Below, in pieces: positions 30,809 to 39,242 of a stretch of 42,409 nucleotides of DNA (position 1 is the first letter of the stretch; each line of letters opens with the position of its first letter). Position numbers and translations under genes: made by a program. Source of the DNA: Bacteroidota bacterium (lineage in GTDB: Bacteria; Bacteroidota; Bacteroidia; Chitinophagales; Chitinophagaceae); the NCBI GenBank assembly GCA_005884665.1, contig VBAT01000014.1, positions 6,574 through 48,982 on the forward strand. Reading direction: 5' to 3'. Under the pieces are notes generated by a model that saw nothing but the letters and a program-made list of their open reading frames with translations, was not told where the DNA came from and did no database searches.

Positions 30809-32917
30809 ATGCCTGTGTTTAATCAATCAAGAAGCCGTATAGTCCGTCTTATATTCCTTGTTGCATTCCTGGTGATCATTTCCCGTTTGTTTTACCTGCA
30901 GATCATGTCCAGTGAATTTGACAGGCTGGCAATGAACAATGCTGTTTCTCCCAAGATCATTTGGCCAGAAAGAGGAATTATCTATGACCGGAGGGGCCAG
31001 GCTATTTTAAATAACACGCGGATGTATGATCTCATGGTTACACCCGCCGATGTAAAAAATTTTGATACGGCTACTTTTTGCCGCCTGTTTGAAATAGACA
31101 CTTCCGAATTCAGAAAAAGAATAAACGAAGCGATATTCAGATTAAACAAAGTTCAGCCTTCAGTCTTTCAAGGCATTCTTACTCCGCAAATGCAGGCAAG
31201 ATTTGAAGAGAATGCCTGGAAATTCCCAGGGTTTGAACTGGTAGAACGGCCAGTAAGGACCTATCCGTTCAATGCGGCCTCCCATATTCTGGGTTATATC
31301 AATGAAGTTGATCCGAACGATGTAAAACGCTTCGGCGGTTTCTACCGGCAAGGTGATTATATTGGTAAAAGCGGACTGGAAGCAACCTATGAAAGGGTTC
31401 TAATGGGTCAACGAGGAGTGCAGTATAATATCAAGGACAAACTTGGTCGCCTTGTTGGTAAATACAAGGAGGGTATTCTCGATACGGCCGCCGTGGCCGG
31501 TCGTGGTCTTCGAACTTATATTGATATCGAGCTGCAGAAACTCGCGGAAAAATTAATGAATAACAAAGTAGGAGCAGTGGTAGCGATCGAACCAAAAACA
31601 GGCGGCATACTCGCGATGACCTCAGGTCCTGATTTTGACCCAAATGAATTGACGGGTCCGGAAAAGAACAAGAACTATAGCCGTCTGGTGCTGGATGTTG
31701 CTGGTCCTTTATTAAACAGGGCGATCATGGGAAGATATCCTCCCGGGTCTACCTATAAACCCGTGGGTGCCCTGGTTGCCCTGGATGAAGGCGTGATAAG
31801 TCCTTCCAGTGGCATCGGTTGCGGAGGAGCTTACTACGGTTGCAACCGCCCTGTCAAGTGTACGGAGCATTGGGCGGGTCATGCGGCCAATCTTAGGCTG
31901 GCCATTGCCTGGTCTTGTAATTCCTTTTTCAGCAATACTTTTCGGCTGACGGTAGATAACCCAGCTTACCGGAATCCACGGAAAGGACTTACTAAATGGA
32001 AAGAATACCTGACAGCATTTGATCTCGGTCGCAGGACAGGCATAGACCTTCCCAGTGAAAATGGGGGCAATGTTCCCGATACTGCCGCCTATGACAAAGA
32101 GTACCGGGGCCAGTGGAATTCATGTACCATGGTCACTATTGGCATTGGCCAGGATAAACTACTGGTTACTCCTTTGCAAATGGCCAATGCTATCTGCATC
32201 GTGGCGAATAAAGGATATTACTATACGCCGCATTTTGTGGAAAAAATAGATAGTGAAACGCCGGAAGATACCATTCTCAATAAATACAGGCAAAAGCACG
32301 AAGTGCTTACACATATATCCGATACTGCTTACAATGCTGTAATCGGTGGGATGCAGGATGTAGTGGACAATGGTACAGCACGGGTAGTCCAGATCCCCGG
32401 TATTCGCATCTGTGCCAAAACGGGTACGGCCGAGAACTACCGGATCATCGATGGTAAACGGATCAAACTCGCGGATAATTCTATGTTCGTTTGTTTTGCC
32501 CCAAGAGAAAACCCAAAGATCGCCATCGCTGTAGTGGTTGAGAATGCCGGGTTTGGTGCAACCTGGGCGGGGCCAATAGCCAGGATCTTATTGGAGAAAT
32601 ACCTGAACGATACCTTGCAAACGAAAAGTAAAGAAGATCTCGAACGCATCTCTGGCAGTAACCTTATGCCACCTTATTTAAAACGTTTACAGTTCATAGA
32701 AGATTCGACCAGGGCTCGCAGGTGGTTTGAGTCTACAAATGATAGCGCTTACCTGAAGAAGTATGTGAAATATATAACTATTGAGAAAAAAATCAATCAC
32801 GGATCGCCTTTGCGGAAGGAGAAAGAACCGGGGCATAAGCCTGTGACTGAAACAGCGCTTGCCCTTCTTCCTGATAAAAAATATTTTCGCAAAACTTCTA
32901 TACAATCCGTACGATAG
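30809..32917 (+). CDS. mrdA: Penicillin-binding protein 2 (elongasome transpeptidase)
   Basis: PBP2 cross-links side-wall peptidoglycan together with RodA and MreC. The 702-residue protein has one N-terminal membrane anchor (about 11-30), a dimerisation/pedestal region, and the transpeptidase motifs SxxK (STYK, Ser314), SxN (SCN, 369-371) and KTGT (537-540). Between SxxK and SxN it has cysteines 338, 345 and 351, H358 and C370; H358 and C370 align with the zinc-site His and Cys of E. coli PBP2, so a structural zinc is plausible. The C-terminus has an extra basic tail of about 80 residues. The TAG stop overlaps the GTG of rodA (TAGTG). Confidence 0.95.
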   Translation: MPVFNQSRSRIVRLIFLVAFLVIISRLFYLQIMSSEFDRLAMNNAVSPKIIWPERGIIYDRRGQAILNNTRMYDLMVTPADVKNFDTATFCRLFEIDTSEFRKRINEAIFRLNKVQPSVFQGILTPQMQARFEENAWKFPGFELVERPVRTYPFNAASHILGYINEVDPNDVKRFGGFYRQGDYIGKSGLEATYERVLMGQRGVQYNIKDKLGRLVGKYKEGILDTAAVAGRGLRTYIDIELQKLAEKLMNNKVGAVVAIEPKTGGILAMTSGPDFDPNELTGPEKNKNYSRLVLDVAGPLLNRAIMGRYPPGSTYKPVGALVALDEGVISPSSGIGCGGAYYGCNRPVKCTEHWAGHAANLRLAIAWSCNSFFSNTFRLTVDNPAYRNPRKGLTKWKEYLTAFDLGRRTGIDLPSENGGNVPDTAAYDKEYRGQWNSCTMVTIGIGQDKLLVTPLQMANAICIVANKGYYYTPHFVEKIDSETPEDTILNKYRQKHEVLTHISDTAYNAVIGGMQDVVDNGTARVVQIPGIRICAKTGTAENYRIIDGKRIKLADNSMFVCFAPRENPKIAIAVVVENAGFGATWAGPIARILLEKYLNDTLQTKSKEDLERISGSNLMPPYLKRLQFIEDSTRARRWFESTNDSAYLKKYVKYITIEKKINHGSPLRKEKEPGHKPVTETALALLPDKKYFRKTSIQSVR

Positions 32918-34257
32918 TGAACCGGCGCGACCCTGCTATATCAAAAGGAATTGACTGGAGCCTCTTCTGGATATACCTTATACTGGTTATTGTGGGTCTT
33001 ATCGCCATATTTGGTGCTACCTACAAGGAAGGTGATCCTGTTTTGCAAACCTTTATCAATTTTAAAACAGATTACAGCAAACAGCTTTATTTTTTTGCAG
33101 TCGCACTGTTGCTCGGATTATTTATTCTGTTAACGGACAGTAAGTTCTTTTCCGCCACTGCCAATATCTGGTATGCAGTAGGGATATTCATGTTATTAAT
33201 TGTGTTTCCCTTTCACTCCAATATTAAGGGTACACAATCCATCATTAAGCTTGGCGCATTCAATTTTCAACCAGCGGAGTTTTGCAAGATATGCGTTGCC
33301 CTTGCACTGGCTAAATACCTGTCCAGGCCGGATACCGATTTTTCAAGAACGAAGTCCCAGTTGATCGCTGCCTGCCTGGTCCTGTTTCCTGCGGTACTGA
33401 CGATCATGCAGAAAGAAACCGGGCTGGCTTTGGTATTTTGCGCTTTTTTTCTTGTTATGTACCGGGAAGGATTGCCTTCAGGTATTCTCGTCATTGGGTT
33501 TGCTACAGGCACACTGGTGGTGGCGACACTCCTGATGGAAAAAAACACGCTGGCACTCACTCTTACAGCGCTGGCCATCATCACCGCTTATTTTATGCGA
33601 CGGCAGATCAGTCGCAGGAGATCGGTACTGGTAAAAATTATCGTCCTGTGGTTCCTGTGTGTGAGCGTGCAACGTTTCGGTGTTCCGTTTGTCTTTAAGC
33701 ATGTGTTAAAGCTTTACCAGGTTGAACGCATTTATAGCACCATCGGTAAAGAGGTTCCACAGGAGTACGTGGATGCACATAAAAAGGAACTTGAGAGCCA
33801 GACAGGAAAGAAAAAAGACACCGACTATAATGTCCGCCAGTCCAAGATCGCTATAGGCAGTGGTGGCGTTATCGGCAAAGGGCTATTGAAAGGAACGCAG
33901 ACGCGTTATGGGTTTGTACCGGAGCAGCGAACGGATTTTATTTTTGATACCATCGCTGAAGGGTTCGGCTTTATCGGTTGCTTTATCCTTTTATGTATTT
34001 ACATGCTCTTGCTATTCCGTATAGTAACGATTTCCGAACGACAGCGAAGTGTTTTTAGCCGTTGTTACGGATATGGTGTTGCCTCCGTGATCTTCTTTCA
34101 TCTTGTCATTAATGTGGCGATGACGGTCGGTCTTGCCCCGGTCATTGGCATTCCCCTCCCTTTTATCAGTTATGGAGGCACATCCCTGCTCACATTTACC
34201 ATTATGCTGTTCATATTGATCCGGCTGGATGCGGATCGGCATATGGTATTGAGATGA
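32917..34257 (+). CDS. rodA: Peptidoglycan glycosyltransferase RodA (SEDS family)
   Basis: RodA polymerises lipid II and works with PBP2 in rod elongation. The 446-residue protein has about 10 membrane segments. SEDS motifs include LGAFNFQPAEFCKICVALAL (about 111-130), the large extracytoplasmic loop (VERIYSTIGKEVPQEYVDAH and beyond), IGSGGVIGKGLLKGTQT and PEQRTDFIFDTIAEGFGF, and the final GIPLPFISYGGTSLLT. It starts with GTG at 32917, overlapping the mrdA stop by one base, so the two are coupled. The standard RodA loop between the first and second halves is longer than in E. coli RodA (370 residues), which explains the extra length. Confidence 0.96.
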   Translation: MNRRDPAISKGIDWSLFWIYLILVIVGLIAIFGATYKEGDPVLQTFINFKTDYSKQLYFFAVALLLGLFILLTDSKFFSATANIWYAVGIFMLLIVFPFHSNIKGTQSIIKLGAFNFQPAEFCKICVALALAKYLSRPDTDFSRTKSQLIAACLVLFPAVLTIMQKETGLALVFCAFFLVMYREGLPSGILVIGFATGTLVVATLLMEKNTLALTLTALAIITAYFMRRQISRRRSVLVKIIVLWFLCVSVQRFGVPFVFKHVLKLYQVERIYSTIGKEVPQEYVDAHKKELESQTGKKKDTDYNVRQSKIAIGSGGVIGKGLLKGTQTRYGFVPEQRTDFIFDTIAEGFGFIGCFILLCIYMLLLFRIVTISERQRSVFSRCYGYGVASVIFFHLVINVAMTVGLAPVIGIPLPFISYGGTSLLTFTIMLFILIRLDADRHMVLR

Positions 34258-34265
34258 TTTCCGCT

Positions 34266-34283
34266 TTCAATTGGGAAATTGAA
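34266..34283 (+). repeat. Perfect hairpin after rodA
   Basis: TTCAATT-GGGA-AATTGAA is a perfect 7-bp stem 8 nt after the rodA stop codon. It lacks a T-tract, so it is a weak terminator at most. Confidence 0.4.
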
Positions 34284-34337
34284 GAATTGTATTGCAACTT
34301 GCACCTGTTATTATTTTATTGATCAATAAAGGCTGTA

Positions 34338-35075
34338 ATGAAAATCGTTCCGCTTTCGGAGGGCACGTTTACCATTGATAAAACGAAATTGTTTGTTCCT
34401 TTTGATGAAACAAAAGATGAACTGCAGGAAAGATCGAAGGGAAGCCTGCTAGTCGAAATACAGCCTTTCGTCGTAGTTACTTCAAACGATGTATTATTGT
34501 TTGATACCGGTCTTGGATTTTCCAAAAACGGGAAAATGCAGATACATGAAAACCTGGCAAAGGAAGGTATCAATCCTTCAGATATCACTAAAGTACTGCT
34601 TTCCCATTTGCATAAAGATCATGCGGGAGGAGTTTCGGAAGATCGTAATCGTAGCAGGCTAAGTTTTACCAATGCTAAATACTTTGTGCAGGAAAGGGAA
34701 TTAAATTTCGCTTTTGAGAAGGGTATGCCTTCTTTTATCCCGGATGAGTTGGAGACATTGAAGACCTCCTCACAAGTGGTATTCATGGATCACGATACCG
34801 GTTCAATTGATGATTACGTTTCCTACGAGGTTACGGGAGCCCATTCGCCTTTTCACCAGGTTTTTTGGATAAGAGATGATAACAAGATCGTTTTCTTTGG
34901 CGGCGATGATGCTCCTCAACTCCAGCAAATGAAACACAGGTTTGTTGCCAAGTATGATTTTGACGGCAGGAAAGCGATGGAACTGAGAAGGTCATGGTGG
35001 CAGAAGGGTGCGGAAGAAAAATGGACCTTTCTTTTCTACCATGATATACAAACTCCGCTATTTACGCATGAGTAA
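34338..35075 (+). CDS. MBL-fold metallo-hydrolase
   Basis: The 245-residue protein has the metallo-beta-lactamase-fold zinc motif HxHxDH (HLHKDH, residues 90-95), preceded by VLLFDTGLGF and followed by AGGVSEDRN. A histidine in GAHSPFHQ and the metal-bridging aspartate in FFGGDDAPQ complete a lactonase-like arrangement. No signal peptide is present, so it is cytoplasmic. Family members include quorum-quenching lactonases, but the substrate is not determined. It follows rodA by 80 nt on the same strand, with its own or read-through expression, and converges on the outer-membrane protein gene 37 nt downstream. Confidence 0.9.
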   Translation: MKIVPLSEGTFTIDKTKLFVPFDETKDELQERSKGSLLVEIQPFVVVTSNDVLLFDTGLGFSKNGKMQIHENLAKEGINPSDITKVLLSHLHKDHAGGVSEDRNRSRLSFTNAKYFVQERELNFAFEKGMPSFIPDELETLKTSSQVVFMDHDTGSIDDYVSYEVTGAHSPFHQVFWIRDDNKIVFFGGDDAPQLQQMKHRFVAKYDFDGRKAMELRRSWWQKGAEEKWTFLFYHDIQTPLFTHE

Positions 35076-35112
35076 ATAGAATGGTAACCTAATATTTTAT
35101 TCCCTATTAATT

Positions 35113-35892
35113 TCAAAAGACCAGGACAATACCAGCCCTGAATTCCACCAATCGTAATGGGGATGTATATACCTGGGCGACGGTATGCTCATGTATCTGC
35201 TGGGTGCTCACATTGATAAATTTTACCTCCAGCGGCTTACCATCTGGATCCGTAGTTGTTTGCGCATCAACGAGGTGTTTTGTGTTAATATAGCTCACTG
35301 TGCCACCATGGACGACATTAGCTCCTATATCGAACAGGAACTTTCCCTTGTTTTTGGAACAGCTGTTTTTGCAAAAAACGCCAGGGTCTATTTGTATTCC
35401 GCCACCAGCGCTCCAGTACATCGTATTGTCATTGATGATATTTTTCTGTTCAAGAGCATGACAACCGCCTTCGTCATTAGGATCGTCAATATATACGGTA
35501 CTGAAGAGATTGTACACGCCGCCTTTTACATTGATATACGGTATGATAAAATATTTGTTTTTGAGCAGATCGAACCGGGCCTGTACGCTAGCGTTGAAAG
35601 TGTTGCTGCTATAATCGACGGGAACGACGGAACTAACACCTGGTGAGAACTCAAAGGTTTGATCGATACGTTTCCTGGCATAGGAGCCGATGCCTAATTC
35701 TATCCCGAGTGATAATTGCTTCAATTTAGGTAACTGGTATAATATGCCCGACTGCAGGCTATGAATGGGTTGAATGTTCTTCGCCATTTGTTGCTGGGGA
35801 GCGCCAAAACTATAGTTACCGGTCAATTTCCATTGCTGACTGTTGGCGGAGAAAAAGATGGCTGTCAGGAGAAGAGTAAAGATGAATTTCAT
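35113..35892 (-). CDS. Outer-membrane beta-barrel protein, function unknown
   Basis: The 259-residue protein has a signal peptide (MKFIFTLLLTAIFFSANSQ) and a mature sequence of alternating beta strands that ends RLVEFRAGIVLVF, as in outer-membrane barrels. An insert with several cysteines (GGCHAL and FCKNSCSKNKGKF) could hold a disulfide-linked extracellular loop. I recognise no enzymatic motif. It is related in style to porin-like family PF13568 but I cannot confirm this. A -7-like TATCTTTT (minus strand, 35911-35918) lies 18 nt before the ATG. Confidence 0.75.
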   Translation of the reverse strand: MKFIFTLLLTAIFFSANSQQWKLTGNYSFGAPQQQMAKNIQPIHSLQSGILYQLPKLKQLSLGIELGIGSYARKRIDQTFEFSPGVSSVVPVDYSSNTFNASVQARFDLLKNKYFIIPYINVKGGVYNLFSTVYIDDPNDEGGCHALEQKNIINDNTMYWSAGGGIQIDPGVFCKNSCSKNKGKFLFDIGANVVHGGTVSYINTKHLVDAQTTTDPDGKPLEVKFINVSTQQIHEHTVAQVYTSPLRLVEFRAGIVLVF

Positions 35893-35910
35893 ACAGAGTA
35901 GTTATTGGTG

Positions 35911-35918
35911 AAAAGATA
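35911..35918 (-). promoter_or_regulatory. -7 element (TATCTTTT) of the outer-membrane protein gene
   Basis: One mismatch from TAnnTTTG on the minus strand, 18 nt before the ATG at 35892. It lies below the repeat-rich region 36041-36125 that follows the M16 peptidase gene. Confidence 0.4.
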
Positions 35919-36040
35919 AAGGCCTAACTGAAGTTACGTTGAACATGACCCGAAAGAAAATAAATGCTGTTAAAACAAGCCAAAATTCATAAGCGGTGCA
36001 CGGAAATTGTGCAAAGCGGCAGGAAAACCCTAATTTATGA

Positions 36041-36125
36041 AAGCCGAAATCCGAAAACAGTTTCTGGTTAGGAACCATTTTCGGATTCGTTCCCGACAGC
36101 TGTCGGATAAGAGTTTCGAATTTTT
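36041..36125. repeat. Palindromic repeat cluster (ATCCGAAAA pair plus 14-bp palindrome)
   Basis: ATCCGAAAA (36049-36057) pairs exactly with TTTTCGGAT (36078-36086), enclosing GGTT-AGG-AACC. Immediately beyond it is CCGACAGCTGTCGG (36093-36106), a perfect 14-bp palindrome. The cluster ends next to the M16 peptidase stop at 36127. It may serve as the 3' end of the M16 transcript. Confidence 0.6.
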
Positions 36126-36126
36126 T

Positions 36127-39003
36127 CTAAAAAGCTTTCTTTTCAACCGGCTTTCCATCCACGTCCAGCTCGATGATTTCATAACCGAGCTTCTGCAGGC
36201 CTGGAAGAATTTTGGCTTTGTCGCCAACTACCAGCACATTCATCCTGCCTTCGGTTATCCATTTTTTAGCCAGGGCATCGATCTCTGTTTTGGTTATGCT
36301 GGCGACAATTTTATTTTGCTGATCTACATAGTCAGCTGGCAAATTGTTATCTAAGATATTACCAATGAATCCGGCTTTCTGGAAACCTGTTTCAAACCGA
36401 AGAGCATCACGCTGGCCGATAGAACTTTTCATAAATGCCAGTTCTTCCTCCGTAATTCCAGTTTCTTCATAGTTCTTCATTTCTTTCATTATTTCAATCA
36501 TTGCGCTGTCAGTAGCATTGGCCCTGATGCCGGCACTGAAAGTAAAGTCTCCTGTTTGTTTGCCGCCTGCAAAACCGCTACGGGCGCCATAAGTCCAGCC
36601 TTTGTCTTCACGCAGGTTGAGGTTCAGGCGGCTGTTGAATGCGCCACCGAGGATATAGTTCATCAAACCGGCTTTAAAGTATTCCCCGGTTGCATCATAT
36701 TTCAGTCCGGTAACATAACCCACACGGAATTCTGTTTGAGCGGCTTTAGGAACATCTACCAGGTAGATCTTTGTTTTTTCTACCGCCGGTGCTGCAGTTA
36801 CTGTTGGGATCGTAATTTTTTTATTAGGCAGGTTGTTCAGGAAAGACAGCTTCGGAAGTATTTCGTCTTGCGAGATGTCTCCGACAATGACTACCTGGGT
36901 TCCCTGCGAGGTCATGTAATTATCATAATAATACTGCACATCTGCTAACGTAAAAGTCTTTTCGGTCTCTTCATTTCCATTAGCATTTATTCCAAGAATA
37001 TGGTTGGGGCCATAGTTCAGTTTTGCATATACATCAGAAGCTACTGAGGCGGGCTGCGACTTGGCAACTTTAAAACTTTCCAGGTTTTGCTTTTTGATAC
37101 GGTCGAATGCAGCCTGTGTGAATTTTGGATTGAACATTCTTTCCTGTAGCAAGGCTAGTGTTGCATCGATGTTTTTCTTTTGTGATTGTACCTGGAAAGA
37201 GATATTGTCATTATCACTGAACACATTGATGGTGCTTCCCAGCTTTTGCAGTTCGCGGCTTATTTCTTCAGCTGAGAATTTCTTAGTATCCTCATTCATC
37301 ATATCAGTGAAGATGGATGCCAAACCCGCTTTGGAAAGATCATTTGCATTTAATAGGTGCCCACCGGGGATTTTAATATTCAGGGTAACCAGCGGCAATT
37401 CGGAGTTCTCTGTACCAATGATCTTTATACCGCTGGACCAGTCTTTTCTCCAGAACGCAGGAACCTTCACAACCGGGTTTGCACCATTAGGCGGCATTAC
37501 ACTGCGGTCAAAATTGTCCTTGGCCTTTATATAAACCAATCCTTCATAACCGTAATTCGGGGCGACATAGCCGCTTTCATCTATTTTATAGTTATTGTCT
37601 CCAACAGCCAGCTTTTCCTGGTTCTTAGGCAACACGCTTATCGTTACACAATGTTTGTATTTGATGTATTTGTTGTAGACCCTCATTACATCTTCTTTTG
37701 TTACGGATTGATACATCTTCATCAGCTTACCGATCATGTTGGGATTACCTTTTGCAAGCGTTTGGAAAGCTGCTAATTGAGAAACTTTACCGGCAACACT
37801 CTGCAAGCCGTTTATCAATTGCGATTCGTAAGCGCCTTTGAATTTTGCGATATCATCGTCAGTAACTCCCCTTGCTTCAAAACTATCCAGTGCATTGTCC
37901 AGGAGGTAATACATGTTAGCTAGTGATTTGCCCGGGAAGGGGATGACCTGGAAGGCAATAAATCCCGACAACTCAAAGGGCTGGTTGAAACAACCTGCCT
38001 GCAATGCCAGTTGTTTTTTGGTCAGTTGTTGGTAAAGAACAGAATTATTTCCTTGTCCAAGTATCTGGGCCAGGCAGGCCAGGGCTGGCAGATCCTCTGA
38101 ATAATTCGGAACAGTAGGATACGCTCTTACCATCAATGGCAGGCGGGCGTAATTATCAACGTAGGAAGAGAAACGATGCTTGGTCAGTACGGGAACCATC
38201 GGCTCCATATCTTTCACTTCAGGACCTTTCGGAATAGATCCAAAATACTTTTCTACCATCTTTACCACTTCAGCGGTATTCACATCTCCACCGATCGTTA
38301 TCGTGGCATTGTTAGGACCATACCAACGGAGAAAGAAATTTTTCAGATCATTTACGTTCACCCGGTTCAGTTCTTCAATATATCCGATAGTCAACCAGGA
38401 ATAAGGATGACCATAAGGATAGAGGTTTTTGGAAATTTCTTCAAACACCAATCCGTAGGGGCGGTTATCGTAATTCTGTCCACGCTCATTTTTCACTGTT
38501 TCTCTCTGTACTTCAAATTTCTTTTGGGTAACCGCGTCCAGCAAAAAACCCATACGGTCTGCTTCCAGCCATATCATTTTTTCCAGTTGGTTGGATGGAA
38601 CAGTCTGGAAATAATTGGTGCGGTCGGTATTAGTGCTTCCATTGAGTGTTCCACCTGCGGCCGTCACGATCTTAAAATGTTGCTCGTCACCGACATGATC
38701 GCTGCCCTGGAACATCATATGCTCGTAAAAATGGGCAAAACCAGATTTGCCAATCTCTTCTCTTGCGGAACCGACATGGTAGGTGACGTCAACATGAGCT
38801 ACAGGGTCACTATGATCTTCATGCACAATCAGGGTGAGACCATTCGGTAAAATGTATTTCTCGTAAGGGATGACCAGTTCATTGCCCTGCTTCACCACTT
38901 TCTCTACGAGCCTTGCCTCGTTGCCAGCGACGCTAGGCTGCGCATTAACGCGTACCAGTATGAATAAAGCAAAGACACTTAGCAGTAATAGTTTGTGTTT
39001 CAT
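36127..39003 (-). CDS. M16-family zinc metallopeptidase, periplasmic (first of two paralogues)
   Basis: The 958-residue protein is a two-lobe M16 (insulinase/pitrilysin/processing-peptidase) enzyme. A signal peptide (MKHKLLLLSVFALFILVRVN) precedes it. The catalytic zinc motif HxxEH is HFYEH (residues 91-95) and the downstream glutamate region is KFEVQRETVKNERGQ. The second half is non-catalytic but conserves the substrate-binding R/Y pair (LREDKGWTYGARS). M16 enzymes degrade peptides released in the periplasm. ATG 39003 is used; the frame open to 39189 runs through repeat-derived CCGAAA sequence. It lies 239 nt downstream of a close paralogue (same ends, GKPVEKKAF). The two are probably cotranscribed or separately promoted duplicates. 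Confidence 0.95.
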   Translation of the reverse strand: MKHKLLLLSVFALFILVRVNAQPSVAGNEARLVEKVVKQGNELVIPYEKYILPNGLTLIVHEDHSDPVAHVDVTYHVGSAREEIGKSGFAHFYEHMMFQGSDHVGDEQHFKIVTAAGGTLNGSTNTDRTNYFQTVPSNQLEKMIWLEADRMGFLLDAVTQKKFEVQRETVKNERGQNYDNRPYGLVFEEISKNLYPYGHPYSWLTIGYIEELNRVNVNDLKNFFLRWYGPNNATITIGGDVNTAEVVKMVEKYFGSIPKGPEVKDMEPMVPVLTKHRFSSYVDNYARLPLMVRAYPTVPNYSEDLPALACLAQILGQGNNSVLYQQLTKKQLALQAGCFNQPFELSGFIAFQVIPFPGKSLANMYYLLDNALDSFEARGVTDDDIAKFKGAYESQLINGLQSVAGKVSQLAAFQTLAKGNPNMIGKLMKMYQSVTKEDVMRVYNKYIKYKHCVTISVLPKNQEKLAVGDNNYKIDESGYVAPNYGYEGLVYIKAKDNFDRSVMPPNGANPVVKVPAFWRKDWSSGIKIIGTENSELPLVTLNIKIPGGHLLNANDLSKAGLASIFTDMMNEDTKKFSAEEISRELQKLGSTINVFSDNDNISFQVQSQKKNIDATLALLQERMFNPKFTQAAFDRIKKQNLESFKVAKSQPASVASDVYAKLNYGPNHILGINANGNEETEKTFTLADVQYYYDNYMTSQGTQVVIVGDISQDEILPKLSFLNNLPNKKITIPTVTAAPAVEKTKIYLVDVPKAAQTEFRVGYVTGLKYDATGEYFKAGLMNYILGGAFNSRLNLNLREDKGWTYGARSGFAGGKQTGDFTFSAGIRANATDSAMIEIMKEMKNYEETGITEEELAFMKSSIGQRDALRFETGFQKAGFIGNILDNNLPADYVDQQNKIVASITKTEIDALAKKWITEGRMNVLVVGDKAKILPGLQKLGYEIIELDVDGKPVEKKAF

Positions 39004-39029
39004 ATTAATAGTTTTTGGAAGGATGGGCA

Positions 39030-39230
39030 AATTAAGGAAATCCGGTTTTACTCGGATGCCATTTGTCATAAATCCGAAGGCGGGAAGTCCGAAATTCGAA
39101 AAAACCGAAGCCGGAAATGCCGGAATCCGAAAAAGCCATTCTAAATACCGGGAAACCGAAGCCAAAATGTCGAAATCCGAAAACAGCAACTGCTTAAGAA
39201 GCCGTCTTCGGATCTCGTAATTAATAGTTT
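39030..39230. repeat. CCGAAA-rich repeat region between the two M16 genes
   Basis: The gap holds repeated CCGAAG, TCCGAAATTCGAAA, CCGGAATCCGAAAA and GTCGAAATCCGAAAA. Inverted pairs include ATCCG/CGGAT near 39040-39058 and ATCCGAA/TTCGGAT (about 39175-39213). The minus-strand frame of the M16 gene happens to stay open through it, which is why a naive gene call starts too early. Confidence 0.5.
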
Positions 39231-39242
39231 CAGATTTCTGCT

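Noticed and set aside
38176..38850. 224-codon plus-strand ORF opposite the M16 peptidase
   Set aside because: It is antisense to a well-supported gene, has no promoter or family motif, and similar long antisense frames occur opposite other genes here (24045-24623, 4371-4853, 16211-16693).
39004..39189. 62-residue N-terminal extension of the first M16 peptidase
   Set aside because: It covers the CCGAAA repeat region, and a clean signal peptide starts at 39003.
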